The position numbers were made by a program, and so were the translations under genes. A stretch of DNA of 62,059 nt from Halieaceae bacterium. Its GTDB lineage: Bacteria; Pseudomonadota; Gammaproteobacteria; Pseudomonadales; Halieaceae. Within the stretch, counting starts at the first letter, position 1; every line of letters begins with the position of its first letter. Shown here piece by piece: positions 17,562-26,580 of the stretch. The notes under the pieces were generated by a model. The model had not been told where the DNA came from, searched no databases, and saw nothing but the letters and a program-made list of their open reading frames with translations. Where the stretch lies: positions 1 through 62,059 of the forward strand of contig JAHEEV010000012.1 of the NCBI GenBank assembly GCA_024640505.1, given 5' to 3'.

Positions 17562-18398
17562 ATGACCGCAGTCACACTGGAAACATTCGACGCCTTTGAG
17601 GAGATTTCGCCACTGATCGGCGCCCGGGTGCATCTGAACAAAACAGATCTACTCAGCGGCGAGTACGGTGAGCCCCTGCGCGATCTGCTCGAACAGCGTG
17701 GCGTGCTGGTCTTTCCCAAAATCAACTTCAGCGACGAAGAGCAGGTCATCTTCACCAAAACCATCGGCGAATTCATGCCGGAACTCGCGGGCCAGAAGGT
17801 GTACGACATTTCACTGGACCCGAAGGTCAACCCGAACCGCGATTATCTGAAAGGTTCCCTGTACTGGCACATCGACGGCACCATGAACAGGTCACCGATC
17901 GGCGCTGCCGTGCTCTCCAGCAAGGTACTGCCCACCTGGGGTGGTAATACCGAGTTCTGCAACACCTACGCCTCCTACGAAGCATTGCCGGAGGAACGCA
18001 AGCTGGAGATCGAAGGGCTGCGCGTGGTGCATGCGATGTGGGTGACTCAGCTCTACCACACACCTGAACCCACCCTGAAACAACTGGAGGAGTGGATGCG
18101 TATGGGTGAGACCGAGTTGCCCCTGGTATGGAAGCATCGCTCGGGTCGCAAATCGCTGATCCTCGGCAATACCGCCCAACGTGTCATCGGCAAGGAGCCC
18201 ATGGAGAGCGCCCTGTTACTTCACGGCTTGCGCGACTGGGCAACGCAACCACAGTTTGTATACAGCCACGAATGGAGCCTGGGTGACACCGTTGTATGGG
18301 ACAATACCGGCACCATGCACCGCGCCATGCCCTACGATCCCGACTGCGGGCGGCTGCTTCATCGCACCAAGACGACAGGCGAGGATCCCTTCGAGTAG
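17562..18398 (+). CDS. TauD/TfdA-family Fe(II)/2-oxoglutarate dioxygenase, paralogue of 661-1485
   Basis: 278 residues. The metal triad is H103, D105 (YWHIDGT) and H253 (GTMHRAMPY), with R264 and R268 as 2-oxoglutarate-binding arginines. It is strongly similar along its whole length to the protein at 661-1485, including WKHRSGRKSL and FCNTYA. Both copies retain all catalytic residues, so this looks like functional specialisation rather than decay. It lies between amidohydrolase and BVMO genes in the same direction, and there is a promoter-like region after it. Confidence 0.92.
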   Translation: MTAVTLETFDAFEEISPLIGARVHLNKTDLLSGEYGEPLRDLLEQRGVLVFPKINFSDEEQVIFTKTIGEFMPELAGQKVYDISLDPKVNPNRDYLKGSLYWHIDGTMNRSPIGAAVLSSKVLPTWGGNTEFCNTYASYEALPEERKLEIEGLRVVHAMWVTQLYHTPEPTLKQLEEWMRMGETELPLVWKHRSGRKSLILGNTAQRVIGKEPMESALLLHGLRDWATQPQFVYSHEWSLGDTVVWDNTGTMHRAMPYDPDCGRLLHRTKTTGEDPFE

Positions 18399-18525
18399 GG
18401 TCCCACATCCCACTTGCTCAAGGCGGCGGTCGAAACGCCAAGGCAAAGACTGAAGCTCGGTTGGGATAGGTCTCCCAGCCTATTCACCCGTATTTGCCAA
18501 GCACAGGGATATTGGCTTATTATGT

Positions 18526-18545
18526 ACATCACTGTTGATTATAAG
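18526..18545 (+). promoter_or_regulatory. Shared ACA-N4-TGT/TGAT-TATAA motif upstream of first BVMO
   Basis: ACATCACTGT followed by TGATTATAAG, ending 34 bases before the BVMO start codon. With flanking bases the region forms an imperfect dyad (CTTATTATGT and TGATTATAAG around the core, 7 of 10 positions pairing). The TATAAG could act as the -10 hexamer. The same block occurs upstream of the second BVMO (29970-29988), which has an almost equal distance to its start. Confidence 0.6.
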
Positions 18546-18579
18546 TGTGCAATAGCGCCACCCTACTCAGGAGATCGCA

Positions 18580-20493
18580 ATGATTAACACCAAGTCCCCG
18601 GGCTTGCCTGCAGCAGAAGAGATCGATATCCCCGCCCTCAGGGCAAAGTATCGGCAGGAGCGCGACAGGCGCATGCGCAGGGACGGGCAGGAGCAGTATG
18701 TAAAGCCCGTAGACGATTTTGCCGATACCTATGAGGCAGACCCTTACATGCCTGCGCGTTCCCGTGAACCGGTTTCAGAAGAGATCGACGTCGCGGTTCT
18801 CGGGGGTGGTTGGTCCGGCATCATGGCCGGTGTCCATCTTCGCAGATCCGGTATCTCCAGTTTCCGGAATATTGACCATGCGGGTGACTTCGGCGGTGTC
18901 TGGTACTGGAACCGCTATCCGGGGCTTCAGTGTGACAATGACGCGTACTGTTATCTTCCTCTGCTCGAGGAAACAGGCTTCATGCCGTCGAAGAAGTTCA
19001 CCGATGGCCATGAGATCCGCGAGTACGCCCAGAGTATCTGTCGCAAGTACGATCTCTATGAAAACGCCCTCTTCCATACCATGGTGGAGTCACTGCGCTG
19101 GGACGAGGAGATCAAGCGGTGGCGAATTACCACCCGACAGGGTGATGATATCCGCGCCCGCTTCGTCATCATGGCCAACGGCCTGCTGAACATCCCCAAA
19201 CTGCCGGGTATCCCCGGCATCCATGAATTCAAAGGCCATATGTTCCATACCGCGCGCTGGGATTATGACTATACCGGCGGCGAGGAGAAAAACCCGGTGC
19301 TGGACAAACTGGCCCACAAGCGCGTGGCGCTGGTGGGTACCGGTGCTACGGCTATTCAGCTGGTGCCCTACCTCGGCAAGTATGCGCAGGAATTCTATCT
19401 ATTACAGCGCACCCCATCCTGCGTCGACTCCCGCAGAAACTCTGAAACCGACCCCGGGTGGGCAAAAACCCTGGAGCCCGGCTGGCAGGCCGAGCGCCGG
19501 GCCAATTTTCATCGCGGAGCCAATGAGCGGTTTCGCCAGGGTGAGAAAGACCTTATCCGGGACATCTGGACGGAGGTCAATCTCAATCTCTCAGCGGAAC
19601 AGGAAGAACAGGGCTGGCCCGAGCTGACTGAAGAGGAGTTCGCAGCGCGCTTTGAGCAGATGGACTTCCGGGTGATGGAACGCCTGCGCCGCCGGGTCGA
19701 CGAAATCGTCGAGGACAAGGAGACCGCGGAACTGCTGAAGCCCTGGTACCGCTATCAGTGCAAGCGGCCCACATCCAACGACGAGTATTACCAGACCTTC
19801 AACCGTCCCAATGTGAAGCTGATCGATGTGTCAGAAACCCAGGGTGTGGAACGACTGACTGAAAACGGGTTCGTGGCCAATGGTGTGGAGTACGAGGTGG
19901 ACTGCATCATGTTCGCCAGTGGGTATGAAGTCACCAGCGACCTGGATAGACGCTGGGGAATATCTGTTTTTGAAGGCCGTAACGGGCTGTCCATGTACGA
20001 TAACTGGAACGGCGGTTACAAGACGCTACACGGCATGATGACCCACGGTTTCCCCAATCTGTTTACTACGGGCTTTTACCAGGGAGGCCTGAATTCGTCC
20101 CTTACCCTGAACTTCGAAGAACAGGTCAGGCATATGGCCTATATCGTCAAGGCGGTACTCGATCGCGGTGCGGCAGCGGCTGAAGTCAGCCGGGAAGCCC
20201 AGGACGCGTGGATCGACCACATGCGCGAAACGGAAATCGACAGAACCGAGTGGATTCACGACTGCACGCCCGGCTATTTCAATAATGAAGGCAAGCCCGA
20301 CGTCGATGAAAACGGCAACGAAAAGTATCGCTTCTACCTGGGCGAGCTCTACGGCCCGGGCTGGGACGCCTACATGAAGATTCTGGAGGACTGGCGGACG
20401 GCAGGTGAACTCGAGGGTTTGATTCTTGATACCGATGGACAGGCGAGCGACAGCTGTGCGGATCCCGAGCAGGATATGACTGAACCCGCGTGA
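18580..20493 (+). CDS. Type I Baeyer-Villiger monooxygenase (flavoprotein), copy 1
   Basis: 637 residues. The FAD-binding Rossmann motif GGGWSG is at 75-80, the BVMO fingerprint FxGxxxHxxxWD at 217-228 (FKGHMFHTARWD), and the NADPH Rossmann motif GTGATA at 253-258. It inserts one oxygen atom of O2 next to a ketone carbonyl, giving an ester or lactone. The extra N-terminal region of about 65 residues, with charged KYRQERDRRMRRDG, is like that of the long BVMOs acting on large cyclic ketones. A Rieske oxygenase follows 80 bases downstream. Similarity to the copy at 30022 is very high over the N-terminal two thirds, including all fingerprints. Confidence 0.93.
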   Translation: MINTKSPGLPAAEEIDIPALRAKYRQERDRRMRRDGQEQYVKPVDDFADTYEADPYMPARSREPVSEEIDVAVLGGGWSGIMAGVHLRRSGISSFRNIDHAGDFGGVWYWNRYPGLQCDNDAYCYLPLLEETGFMPSKKFTDGHEIREYAQSICRKYDLYENALFHTMVESLRWDEEIKRWRITTRQGDDIRARFVIMANGLLNIPKLPGIPGIHEFKGHMFHTARWDYDYTGGEEKNPVLDKLAHKRVALVGTGATAIQLVPYLGKYAQEFYLLQRTPSCVDSRRNSETDPGWAKTLEPGWQAERRANFHRGANERFRQGEKDLIRDIWTEVNLNLSAEQEEQGWPELTEEEFAARFEQMDFRVMERLRRRVDEIVEDKETAELLKPWYRYQCKRPTSNDEYYQTFNRPNVKLIDVSETQGVERLTENGFVANGVEYEVDCIMFASGYEVTSDLDRRWGISVFEGRNGLSMYDNWNGGYKTLHGMMTHGFPNLFTTGFYQGGLNSSLTLNFEEQVRHMAYIVKAVLDRGAAAAEVSREAQDAWIDHMRETEIDRTEWIHDCTPGYFNNEGKPDVDENGNEKYRFYLGELYGPGWDAYMKILEDWRTAGELEGLILDTDGQASDSCADPEQDMTEPA

Positions 20494-20573
20494 ATCCGCG
20501 GCGGTGAAACAGGCCGTGTCCAGCGTTAAATGGAGCCGCACTCCGTCCCATATCGCGGCAGGAGGAAGACATC

Positions 20574-21953
20574 GTGAACGAACGCGCCGATATTACGTTG
20601 GAAGACCTGTCAGAACCATTGACCTTTCCTGTGGACGCCTATACGTCCCGGGAGTACGCCGAAGCGGAGGCCGACAAGTTATGGGCGAAGGTCTGGCAAC
20701 ACGCGGGGCGGGTCGAGGAGATCCCCGCAGTCGGTGACTACATCACCTATGAAATCTGCCACGACTCGATACTGATCGTTCGCACTGCTCCGAACTCGAT
20801 CAAGGCCTACCACAATGTCTGCCCGCATCGGGGAAGACGGCTGGTGCGCGTGCCGGAAGGTGCCAACGGCGCCCGTGGAAATGCCGGAAAACAGCTGTTC
20901 TTCTGCGGCTACCATGGGTGGTCTTTCAATCTCGAGGGCGAGAACGCGGAGCTTATGAACAGGGAGGACTGGCAGGGCACGCTGACCGATGAGCATACCT
21001 GCCTCAGCGAGGTCAGTGTCGATACCTGGGGAGGCTGGATTTTTGTCAACATGGACCCCGACTGCATCCCGCTGCGGGAGTATCTCGAACCCGCCGCCAG
21101 CCTGCTGGACCCGTTCGAGTTCGAGAAAATGCGCTACCGGTTCCGCCAGTGGGTCGTTTTTGACTGCAACTGGAAAGTGGCGCTGGAGGCCTTCATGGAA
21201 CCCTACCACGTGGCCGCCACCCACCCCCAGCTCACCAAATACGGCGATTTCTACGCCTGGAGCAAGGCGCAGGGTCTTCACGGCAATGACGGCTACGACA
21301 CACCGGATCATGGTGAAGAGGATGCGGCGGCCACCACCACGGTCCATAGAACCGGCAAGGGAGCCGATGCCCGGGCGATGATGGCGGAGATGCAGAAAGA
21401 GTTCTGGGAGACCGTGGGCGCCAGTACCACCCAGGTACTGGTGGATGCCGCCGCGCGACTGGTCGACGAACTGCCCGAGGGCACCCCGGCACCGGAGGTA
21501 CATCATCACTGGCTGGAATCCTGCAAGGCCGACTACGCCGCCCTCGGTGTGGAGTGGCCCCAGATCAGCGAGGGGCAGATGGCCGAGGCGGGCCTGGCGT
21601 GGCACGTCTTTCCCAATATGAGCATACTCCAGGGCCCGGTATTTGCCCTTTACTACCGCACCCGGCCGCACGGCACCGACCCGGACAAGTGTATCTACGA
21701 GGCGGTTGCGATCGAGCGTTATCCGGAGGGGGAAGAGCCTGCAACAGAGTGGCTCTACGCGGAGCCGACGGAGGAGAACTGGCGCATGGTGATCGCACAG
21801 GACTTCTCCAACATGGAGCTGGTGCAGCAGGGCCTCAAATCACGGGGTTTCCGCGGCAACCTGCCCAACCCATACCAGGAACGAAAGGTGACCAACCTGC
21901 ACCGCAACCTGGCGAAATATATGGGTGCCGGTGAACCACGACCGCTGGAGTGA
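20574..21953 (+). CDS. Rieske oxygenase catalytic subunit with long inter-ligand loop (BVMO partner 1)
   Basis: 459 residues, GTG start chosen because AGGAGGAAG precedes it. Rieske ligands are C83, H85, C111 and H114, with 25 residues between H85 and C111. The mononuclear iron ligands are H212 and H217 in EPYHVAATH, with E209 as the bridging acid. No beta-subunit or reductase gene is adjacent. The protein is closely related in architecture to those at 32033 and 42601 but not to that at 14586. Its consistent place after a BVMO suggests sequential oxygenations of one compound: for example hydroxylation, oxidation to a ketone, then ring expansion. Confidence 0.92.
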   Translation: MNERADITLEDLSEPLTFPVDAYTSREYAEAEADKLWAKVWQHAGRVEEIPAVGDYITYEICHDSILIVRTAPNSIKAYHNVCPHRGRRLVRVPEGANGARGNAGKQLFFCGYHGWSFNLEGENAELMNREDWQGTLTDEHTCLSEVSVDTWGGWIFVNMDPDCIPLREYLEPAASLLDPFEFEKMRYRFRQWVVFDCNWKVALEAFMEPYHVAATHPQLTKYGDFYAWSKAQGLHGNDGYDTPDHGEEDAAATTTVHRTGKGADARAMMAEMQKEFWETVGASTTQVLVDAAARLVDELPEGTPAPEVHHHWLESCKADYAALGVEWPQISEGQMAEAGLAWHVFPNMSILQGPVFALYYRTRPHGTDPDKCIYEAVAIERYPEGEEPATEWLYAEPTEENWRMVIAQDFSNMELVQQGLKSRGFRGNLPNPYQERKVTNLHRNLAKYMGAGEPRPLE

Positions 21954-22032
21954 GCAGGGGCAGCCGCTGGCCCGGATGCCTTGGCGATCAGGACTGACCC
22001 AGCCAGGCCCGACCAAAGCGTGGCCGTATTAA

Positions 22033-22881
22033 TCAGTCCACCGGAAACACTTTAGCGCCCGCATGGGATAGCAGACTCGCCACCGGCAGTGAGGTCCCGC
22101 AGGATTCTGCCAGAGCCACCGCATCGCTCAGGTCTTTTTCGAGCAGGGCGGCAGCGACACGAAGTGCCTGGTCTTCCCCCGCAGTATGGGGGTCGTCGCG
22201 GAAATGCTTGTAATGCTGCACATACATAGCCCCCAGGTCCGACAGAGCGCCACTGGCTGTGGCGACCTCCTCCAGCAGCCCTTCGCGCACACCGGCGGCG
22301 TGTGAAAGCTCGACCGCCTCCACGGTGGCGGCAAAACCGGCGTAGACAACCACATTGTGCGCCAGCTTCAGGGCCGCGCCGCTGCCGAGACCACCAGCCC
22401 GCACGATACGCGAGGAAAAATGTCGCAGCGTGGGCTCGAGCCGCGCGACGATATCACCCTCGTCACCGACCAGCGCCGTCATCGACCCCTCCTCCACGCT
22501 GAACATGCCACGGCCGGCCAGGGGCGAATCGACAAGGTCCACACCCCGATCAGCCGCCAGGGCCGCGAGGCTGAGGACGGTGGCGGGCATCACGGTAGAG
22601 AGAATGGCGACGCAGGTACCCGGCCGGGCGCCCTCCAGCACACCGTCCTCCCCGGAGACAGCGGCCACGCACTCATCGTCAGTCTGCACGCACACCAGAA
22701 TGGTGTCGCACTGCTCGGCAAGCTCACGGGAAGAACTCGCCGCGATAGCGCCATCCGCGGCGGCCGCATCGACCGCCTCGGTTTTGAGATCGAATACCAG
22801 AGGCGGCTCACCGCTGTTGACCAGACGTCTTGCGAGCGTCCCGCCGATCAGGCCCAGCCCGACTACCCCTAACGTTGCCAT
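22033..22881 (-). CDS. 6PGDH-superfamily (3-hydroxyisobutyrate dehydrogenase-like) NAD(P)-dependent oxidoreductase
   Basis: 282 residues. The N terminus is a Rossmann fold, GVVGLGLIGGTLA, and the second half has the helical domain with LKLAHNVVVYAGFAA, whose K-x-x-x-N pattern marks the catalytic lysine and asparagine in this superfamily. It would oxidise a 3-hydroxy acid or reduce its aldehyde or keto form. The ATG at 22881 has GGAGG five bases upstream; a TTG 30 bases further upstream overlaps the ferredoxin stop and is less likely. It is the last gene of the leftward P450 operon. Confidence 0.85.
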   Translation of the reverse strand: MATLGVVGLGLIGGTLARRLVNSGEPPLVFDLKTEAVDAAAADGAIAASSSRELAEQCDTILVCVQTDDECVAAVSGEDGVLEGARPGTCVAILSTVMPATVLSLAALAADRGVDLVDSPLAGRGMFSVEEGSMTALVGDEGDIVARLEPTLRHFSSRIVRAGGLGSGAALKLAHNVVVYAGFAATVEAVELSHAAGVREGLLEEVATASGALSDLGAMYVQHYKHFRDDPHTAGEDQALRVAAALLEKDLSDAVALAESCGTSLPVASLLSHAGAKVFPVD

Positions 22882-22907
22882 AGAACCTCCGACGGCTCTC
22901 GCCGCAA

Positions 22908-23228
22908 TCAAACCTGTTTTTCGGGAAGGCGCACCAGGAGGCCCTCGAGCTCCTCCGTTACTTTGATCTGGCAGGAAAGCCGGCTGTTGGACTGGAGGTC
23001 GCAGACCTCTTCCAGCAATAATTCCTCGGCTTCACTTTTCCCCCCTACCCGCTCGAGCCAGGCCGGGTCCACATAGACGTGACAGGTTGCACAGAGGCAG
23101 GAGCCGCCGCACTCCCCGATGATTCCCCTCACGTCGTTCTCCACGGCACCCCGCATGACGGAGCGGCCCGCATCCACATCGACCACATGCTTCTCACCAC
23201 CGGACTCGATATATGTGATGTCTACCAT
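22908..23228 (-). CDS. Adrenodoxin/putidaredoxin-type [2Fe-2S] ferredoxin
   Basis: 106 residues. Cluster ligands fit the C-x5-C-x2-C pattern of vertebrate-type ferredoxins: C40, C46 and C49, with the fourth at C86 (RLSCQI). An extra cysteine, C44, lies within the loop. It passes single electrons from a reductase to a monooxygenase; its position 29 bases after the P450 gene marks it as that enzyme's redox partner. No ferredoxin reductase gene is present in the window. It might also serve the Rieske oxygenases, but that is speculation. Confidence 0.93.
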   Translation of the reverse strand: MVDITYIESGGEKHVVDVDAGRSVMRGAVENDVRGIIGECGGSCLCATCHVYVDPAWLERVGGKSEAEELLLEEVCDLQSNSRLSCQIKVTEELEGLLVRLPEKQV

Positions 23229-23257
23229 GAGATCCTCCGACTCAGCAGCAGGTCATG

Positions 23258-24466
23258 TCAGCGCGTGTAGGCTGGCATCGTATCCCAGCCCCGGGTCGAA
23301 GAGGACGAAGAGAGCTTCGCACCCTGCGTATCCACGGTCCAGTCGGGAAATCGTTTCAGGATCTCATCGAGCGCTACCCGACCTTCCACCCTGGCCAGGG
23401 CCGAACCAAGACAGGAATGGATGCCGCGCCCGAAGGTGATATGGGGGGGACCTTCACGATGGACATTGAAGCTGTCGCCGTCGGGGAAGCGTTCTTCGTC
23501 CCGGTTCGCGGATGCCAGCAGGAACAGTATGGCACTGCCCGCCGGTACCGTCTGTCCACGGATTTCAACGTCTTTTGTGACATAACGGGCCACGGCAGGC
23601 CCCGGCGGCTCAAAGCGGAGAATTTCCTCGATCGCCGCGGGGATCAGCCCCGGATCCGCAGCTATCTGGCGACGCTGCTCCGGGTGGTCGCCCAGGATCT
23701 TGCCGGTCCAGCCAATCAACCGGGATGTAGTTTCATTGCCCGCGCCGGCGATCACGTTGACGAAAATCAGCACCTCCTCGCGAGTCAGCTTGCGCGTCGT
23801 ACCGGTCTCGTCCTTGAACTCCACGCCCAGCAGGGTGGTCATGAGATCATCTGACGGATTCTTCGCCCGCCAGTCCAGATAGTCTTCATAACCCTCGCCC
23901 TGGTAGGTGGCCTGGGAAACGTCCATCGGCTTGCCGGTTTCCGTACGCAAGGCCGCTTCCACCCGCTCGCGAACCACATCCCGTTCCTCGTCCGGAATCC
24001 CCAGCAGCATGCCGATAACACCGCCCGGAAGCTTCGCACCCAGGTCTGCGATGAAATCGATGCGCTCTGCGCCCACCAGGGGATCCAGGCATCGCGCGCA
24101 GTATTCGCGGATCTGGTTTTCCAGGTCGTTCATGCGTTTGGGCGTAAACACCCGCGCTACCACATTGCGATAGACTGTATGGAGTGGCGGATCCTCCCAG
24201 ATGAACATCCCTTTGGGGATGTCTATATCTTCTTTTATAAACTCGAGAATGTCGCTGCGGGCGGAGCTGAAGGTTTCGATATCACCGAGATGGGTCTCGA
24301 TATCGGCGAATCGACTCAGCGCATAAAAGTCGTACGCCTGGTTGTAGTAAAGCGGCGCCTCTTCCCGCAAACGGCGGAACGTGGGGTAGGGATTCTCTCC
24401 AATGTCAGGCCTGTAGGGATCCCAGTAAACCGCGTCGCTTCCCTGAGCTTCTGTGGCTTTATCCAT
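23258..24466 (-). CDS. Bacterial class I cytochrome P450
   Basis: 402 residues. The heme-thiolate motif is FGRGIHSCLG with C352 as ligand, the I-helix oxygen-activation segment is AGAGNETT, and the K-helix ExxR is in EEILRF. Length and soluble character are typical of bacterial class I P450s fed by a separate ferredoxin, whose gene follows. It would hydroxylate an unactivated carbon. Steroid- or terpenoid-type substrates are plausible from context only. It is the second gene of a leftward operon, 70 bases after a DapB-like gene. Confidence 0.94.
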   Translation of the reverse strand: MDKATEAQGSDAVYWDPYRPDIGENPYPTFRRLREEAPLYYNQAYDFYALSRFADIETHLGDIETFSSARSDILEFIKEDIDIPKGMFIWEDPPLHTVYRNVVARVFTPKRMNDLENQIREYCARCLDPLVGAERIDFIADLGAKLPGGVIGMLLGIPDEERDVVRERVEAALRTETGKPMDVSQATYQGEGYEDYLDWRAKNPSDDLMTTLLGVEFKDETGTTRKLTREEVLIFVNVIAGAGNETTSRLIGWTGKILGDHPEQRRQIAADPGLIPAAIEEILRFEPPGPAVARYVTKDVEIRGQTVPAGSAILFLLASANRDEERFPDGDSFNVHREGPPHITFGRGIHSCLGSALARVEGRVALDEILKRFPDWTVDTQGAKLSSSSSTRGWDTMPAYTR

Positions 24467-24536
24467 GGGGGACTCTCCAAATCAGTTTGTCGTTGATCAC
24501 GCTGGCTGGCTCGGGTTTAGCCGCCGCAACAAATTC

Positions 24537-25613
24537 TCACGATAGCCTGGCTATGATTTGCGGCATGTCGGCAATCGTCACTATGCCCGGCCTGGCGGCG
24601 CAGACATAGGGCACAGCATTCACCGCCCTGTGTGCCGTATAACCACCCATCTGCTCGACGACGCTCTCGGCCGTCGGGGGAAGTTTTATGGTGATATCAA
24701 AGGGGGTGTCCCCCTCCACAACGACACGCCATCCCGTTTCGCCGAGGGTCCAGCCGGGCTCTATCTCGGTCGCACAATACCAGTTGGCCCGAAAGCGCAG
24801 CAGGGGCTGACCGTTTCGCATGCCGGCCACGGTGATCCTCTGGGCAGCCACGGTTCCCTTCTCTATGAAAGCACCCTCGGCTATTTCGATCCGGTCAGTG
24901 GCTGTTGCGGTTTCACCGCTGGCCTCTACGCCGTCCAGCTCCAGGGACAACGCGTCGGCGAGCGAGGACAGAGACTGCTCGAAACACTGTGCCATGTGGG
25001 ACAGAAGATTGGGGTCGAATTCAGTCCCGGGGGGCCTGCCGTAGCCCATCACGTCGAAGACCATCTCGGGTGAGCAGGACTCGGGAATATAGGCAAATTC
25101 GTCAATCGTAAGGCAGTCGATGCGGCGCGCCACCGAAGCCAGCACCAGGGGTACGGCTTCGGTAATAAAGCCGGGACTGCTGCCGGTGGCATGGATCGAC
25201 GAACCGCCTTTCCGGCAGGCCGCTTCGGTACGTTCGCGTATCTCCGGATCCATTTTTCCCGGGTAGAAGAACTCACCGCGGGTGGTCACGATGTTGATGC
25301 CGGCCTCCAGTATCCGGCATACATCCTCCAGGTCGTAACCCTCCTGCATATACATCACACAGTCGGGTTTCAGGGCAATGATGTCATCCAGGTTGCGTGT
25401 AGCCAGGACGCCCACCGGCGCCATGCCGCATAGTTCTCCCGCGTCCAGCCCCTCTTTCGACTCTGAATGAACGCGGAGGCCTACCAGTTCAAGGGTGGGA
25501 TGCGCGATGATACCGCGCAGGCTTCGTGCGCCCACCTTGCCGGTAGCCCATTGGACTACCCGGTAGCGATGGTCGAGGTCAGGCAGGTTAAGGGTATGCG
25601 GTTGCGCGTTCAT
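24537..25613 (-). CDS. DapB-like NAD(P)-binding dehydrogenase
   Basis: 358 residues. The N terminus carries a dihydrodipicolinate-reductase-like Rossmann segment (YRVVQWATGKVGARSLR, about 17-33), where the usual GxxGxxG is altered to GKVG. Relatives in this group include 2,4-diaminopentanoate dehydrogenase and many unassigned proteins found near P450 and sterol or terpene genes. It is much longer than true DapB (about 270), and no lysine-pathway gene is near, so a lysine role is improbable. The start is preceded by GGGGAGGAAAT. It leads the operon with P450 and ferredoxin. Confidence 0.8.
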   Translation of the reverse strand: MNAQPHTLNLPDLDHRYRVVQWATGKVGARSLRGIIAHPTLELVGLRVHSESKEGLDAGELCGMAPVGVLATRNLDDIIALKPDCVMYMQEGYDLEDVCRILEAGINIVTTRGEFFYPGKMDPEIRERTEAACRKGGSSIHATGSSPGFITEAVPLVLASVARRIDCLTIDEFAYIPESCSPEMVFDVMGYGRPPGTEFDPNLLSHMAQCFEQSLSSLADALSLELDGVEASGETATATDRIEIAEGAFIEKGTVAAQRITVAGMRNGQPLLRFRANWYCATEIEPGWTLGETGWRVVVEGDTPFDITIKLPPTAESVVEQMGGYTAHRAVNAVPYVCAARPGIVTIADMPQIIARLS

Positions 25614-25651
25614 CGGGATTTCCTCCCCTTGTTTTATCCTGCTGCTGACGA

Positions 25652-25753
25652 GGGTAAGCTCTGTCGAGGATGATCGGCCACAACAGGGGTCGACACAGCC
25701 ACCGGGTTGGCGAGCAAAAGCCCTGAATTACCGTCGGCAATGTTAGCTTACCC
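25652..25753. promoter_or_regulatory. Spaced 9-bp inverted repeat in divergent promoter region
   Basis: GGGTAAGCT at 25652-25660 recurs as its exact reverse complement AGCTTACCC at 25745-25753, 84 bases apart, in the gap between the leftward P450 operon and the rightward SDR. Each copy lies near one of the two genes. They could be two sites for one regulator in opposite orientation, perhaps linked by a DNA loop. No regulator is assigned. Confidence 0.4.
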
Positions 25754-25804
25754 ACTTTTAGAATGAAACACTGTAGTTCACAAAAAACCGGGGAGAACGG
25801 TAGC

Positions 25805-26575
25805 GTGACGAAAACAGCTGGTCTATTTGAACTGGATAACAGAGTCGTGCTGATCACCGGCGGCGCCAGCGGCATCGGTGCCGGTATCGCGACCACACTC
25901 GCTGCAGCCGGGGCCACGGTGGTGATCGCCGATATCGATGAGGACGGTGCTGAGCGGCAGGCGGAGGCTCTGGTCAGCGCCGGCTACAGGGCGGGTGCCC
26001 TGCCGCTGGATCTCAGCGATGAAACCTCGATTGTTGAGACCTGCAAACAGGTGGTCACCCGACATGGCACACCCTGGGCACTGGTCAACAATGCGGGACT
26101 GCAGGATCGGGAGCTATTACTCGAAGGAACGGCGGAGGAGTGGGACCGCATGAACCGTGTCAACGCCCGTGGCCCCTTCCTGATGACACGGGAGATCGCC
26201 CGCGCCATGGTGAGCCAGGGCGCGGGGGGGCGTATCATCAACATTGCTTCTGCCGCCCTGCGTGGCAGCATCGTGCAAGGATTGGTGCCCTACACAGCCT
26301 CCAAGGGCGCCTTGCTGGGGCTCAGCCGGGCCACGGCGTTCGAGCTGGCCGAGCACCATATCACCGTCAATACCGTGCTGCCGGGTGGCGTTCCGACCCC
26401 GGGAGCCATCGCAGCCAAAGGTCCCCCGGCCCTGGGTCCGGCGCAACGTTCGCTCCCACTGGGTTTGTGCGAGCCTGCGGATATCGCGGCGGCCGTACTG
26501 TTCTTTGCGTCACCGGCGGCAGGCCGGGTCACGAACCAGGTGCTGGCGGTGGATGGGGGGTTTTCCGTCACCTGA
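25805..26575 (+). CDS. SDR-family oxidoreductase
   Basis: 256 residues from the GTG at 25805, which has GGGGAG at a good distance; an ATG at 25763 in the same frame lacks a ribosome site. The cofactor loop is TGGASGIGAG, followed by ADID (an acidic residue that suggests NAD preference), NNAG in the middle, and catalytic YTASK. The C-terminal TNQVLAVDGGFSV is typical. It probably converts a hydroxyl to a ketone or the reverse. It is divergent from the P450 operon and convergent, with only five bases between, with the TetR regulator gene. Confidence 0.88.
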   Translation: MTKTAGLFELDNRVVLITGGASGIGAGIATTLAAAGATVVIADIDEDGAERQAEALVSAGYRAGALPLDLSDETSIVETCKQVVTRHGTPWALVNNAGLQDRELLLEGTAEEWDRMNRVNARGPFLMTREIARAMVSQGAGGRIINIASAALRGSIVQGLVPYTASKGALLGLSRATAFELAEHHITVNTVLPGGVPTPGAIAAKGPPALGPAQRSLPLGLCEPADIAAAVLFFASPAAGRVTNQVLAVDGGFSVT

Positions 26576-26580
26576 ACAGG

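Noticed and set aside
24537-25613. Lysine biosynthesis gene dapB
   Set aside because: Only the N-terminal Rossmann region resembles DapB; the protein is about 90 residues too long and lies in a P450 operon.
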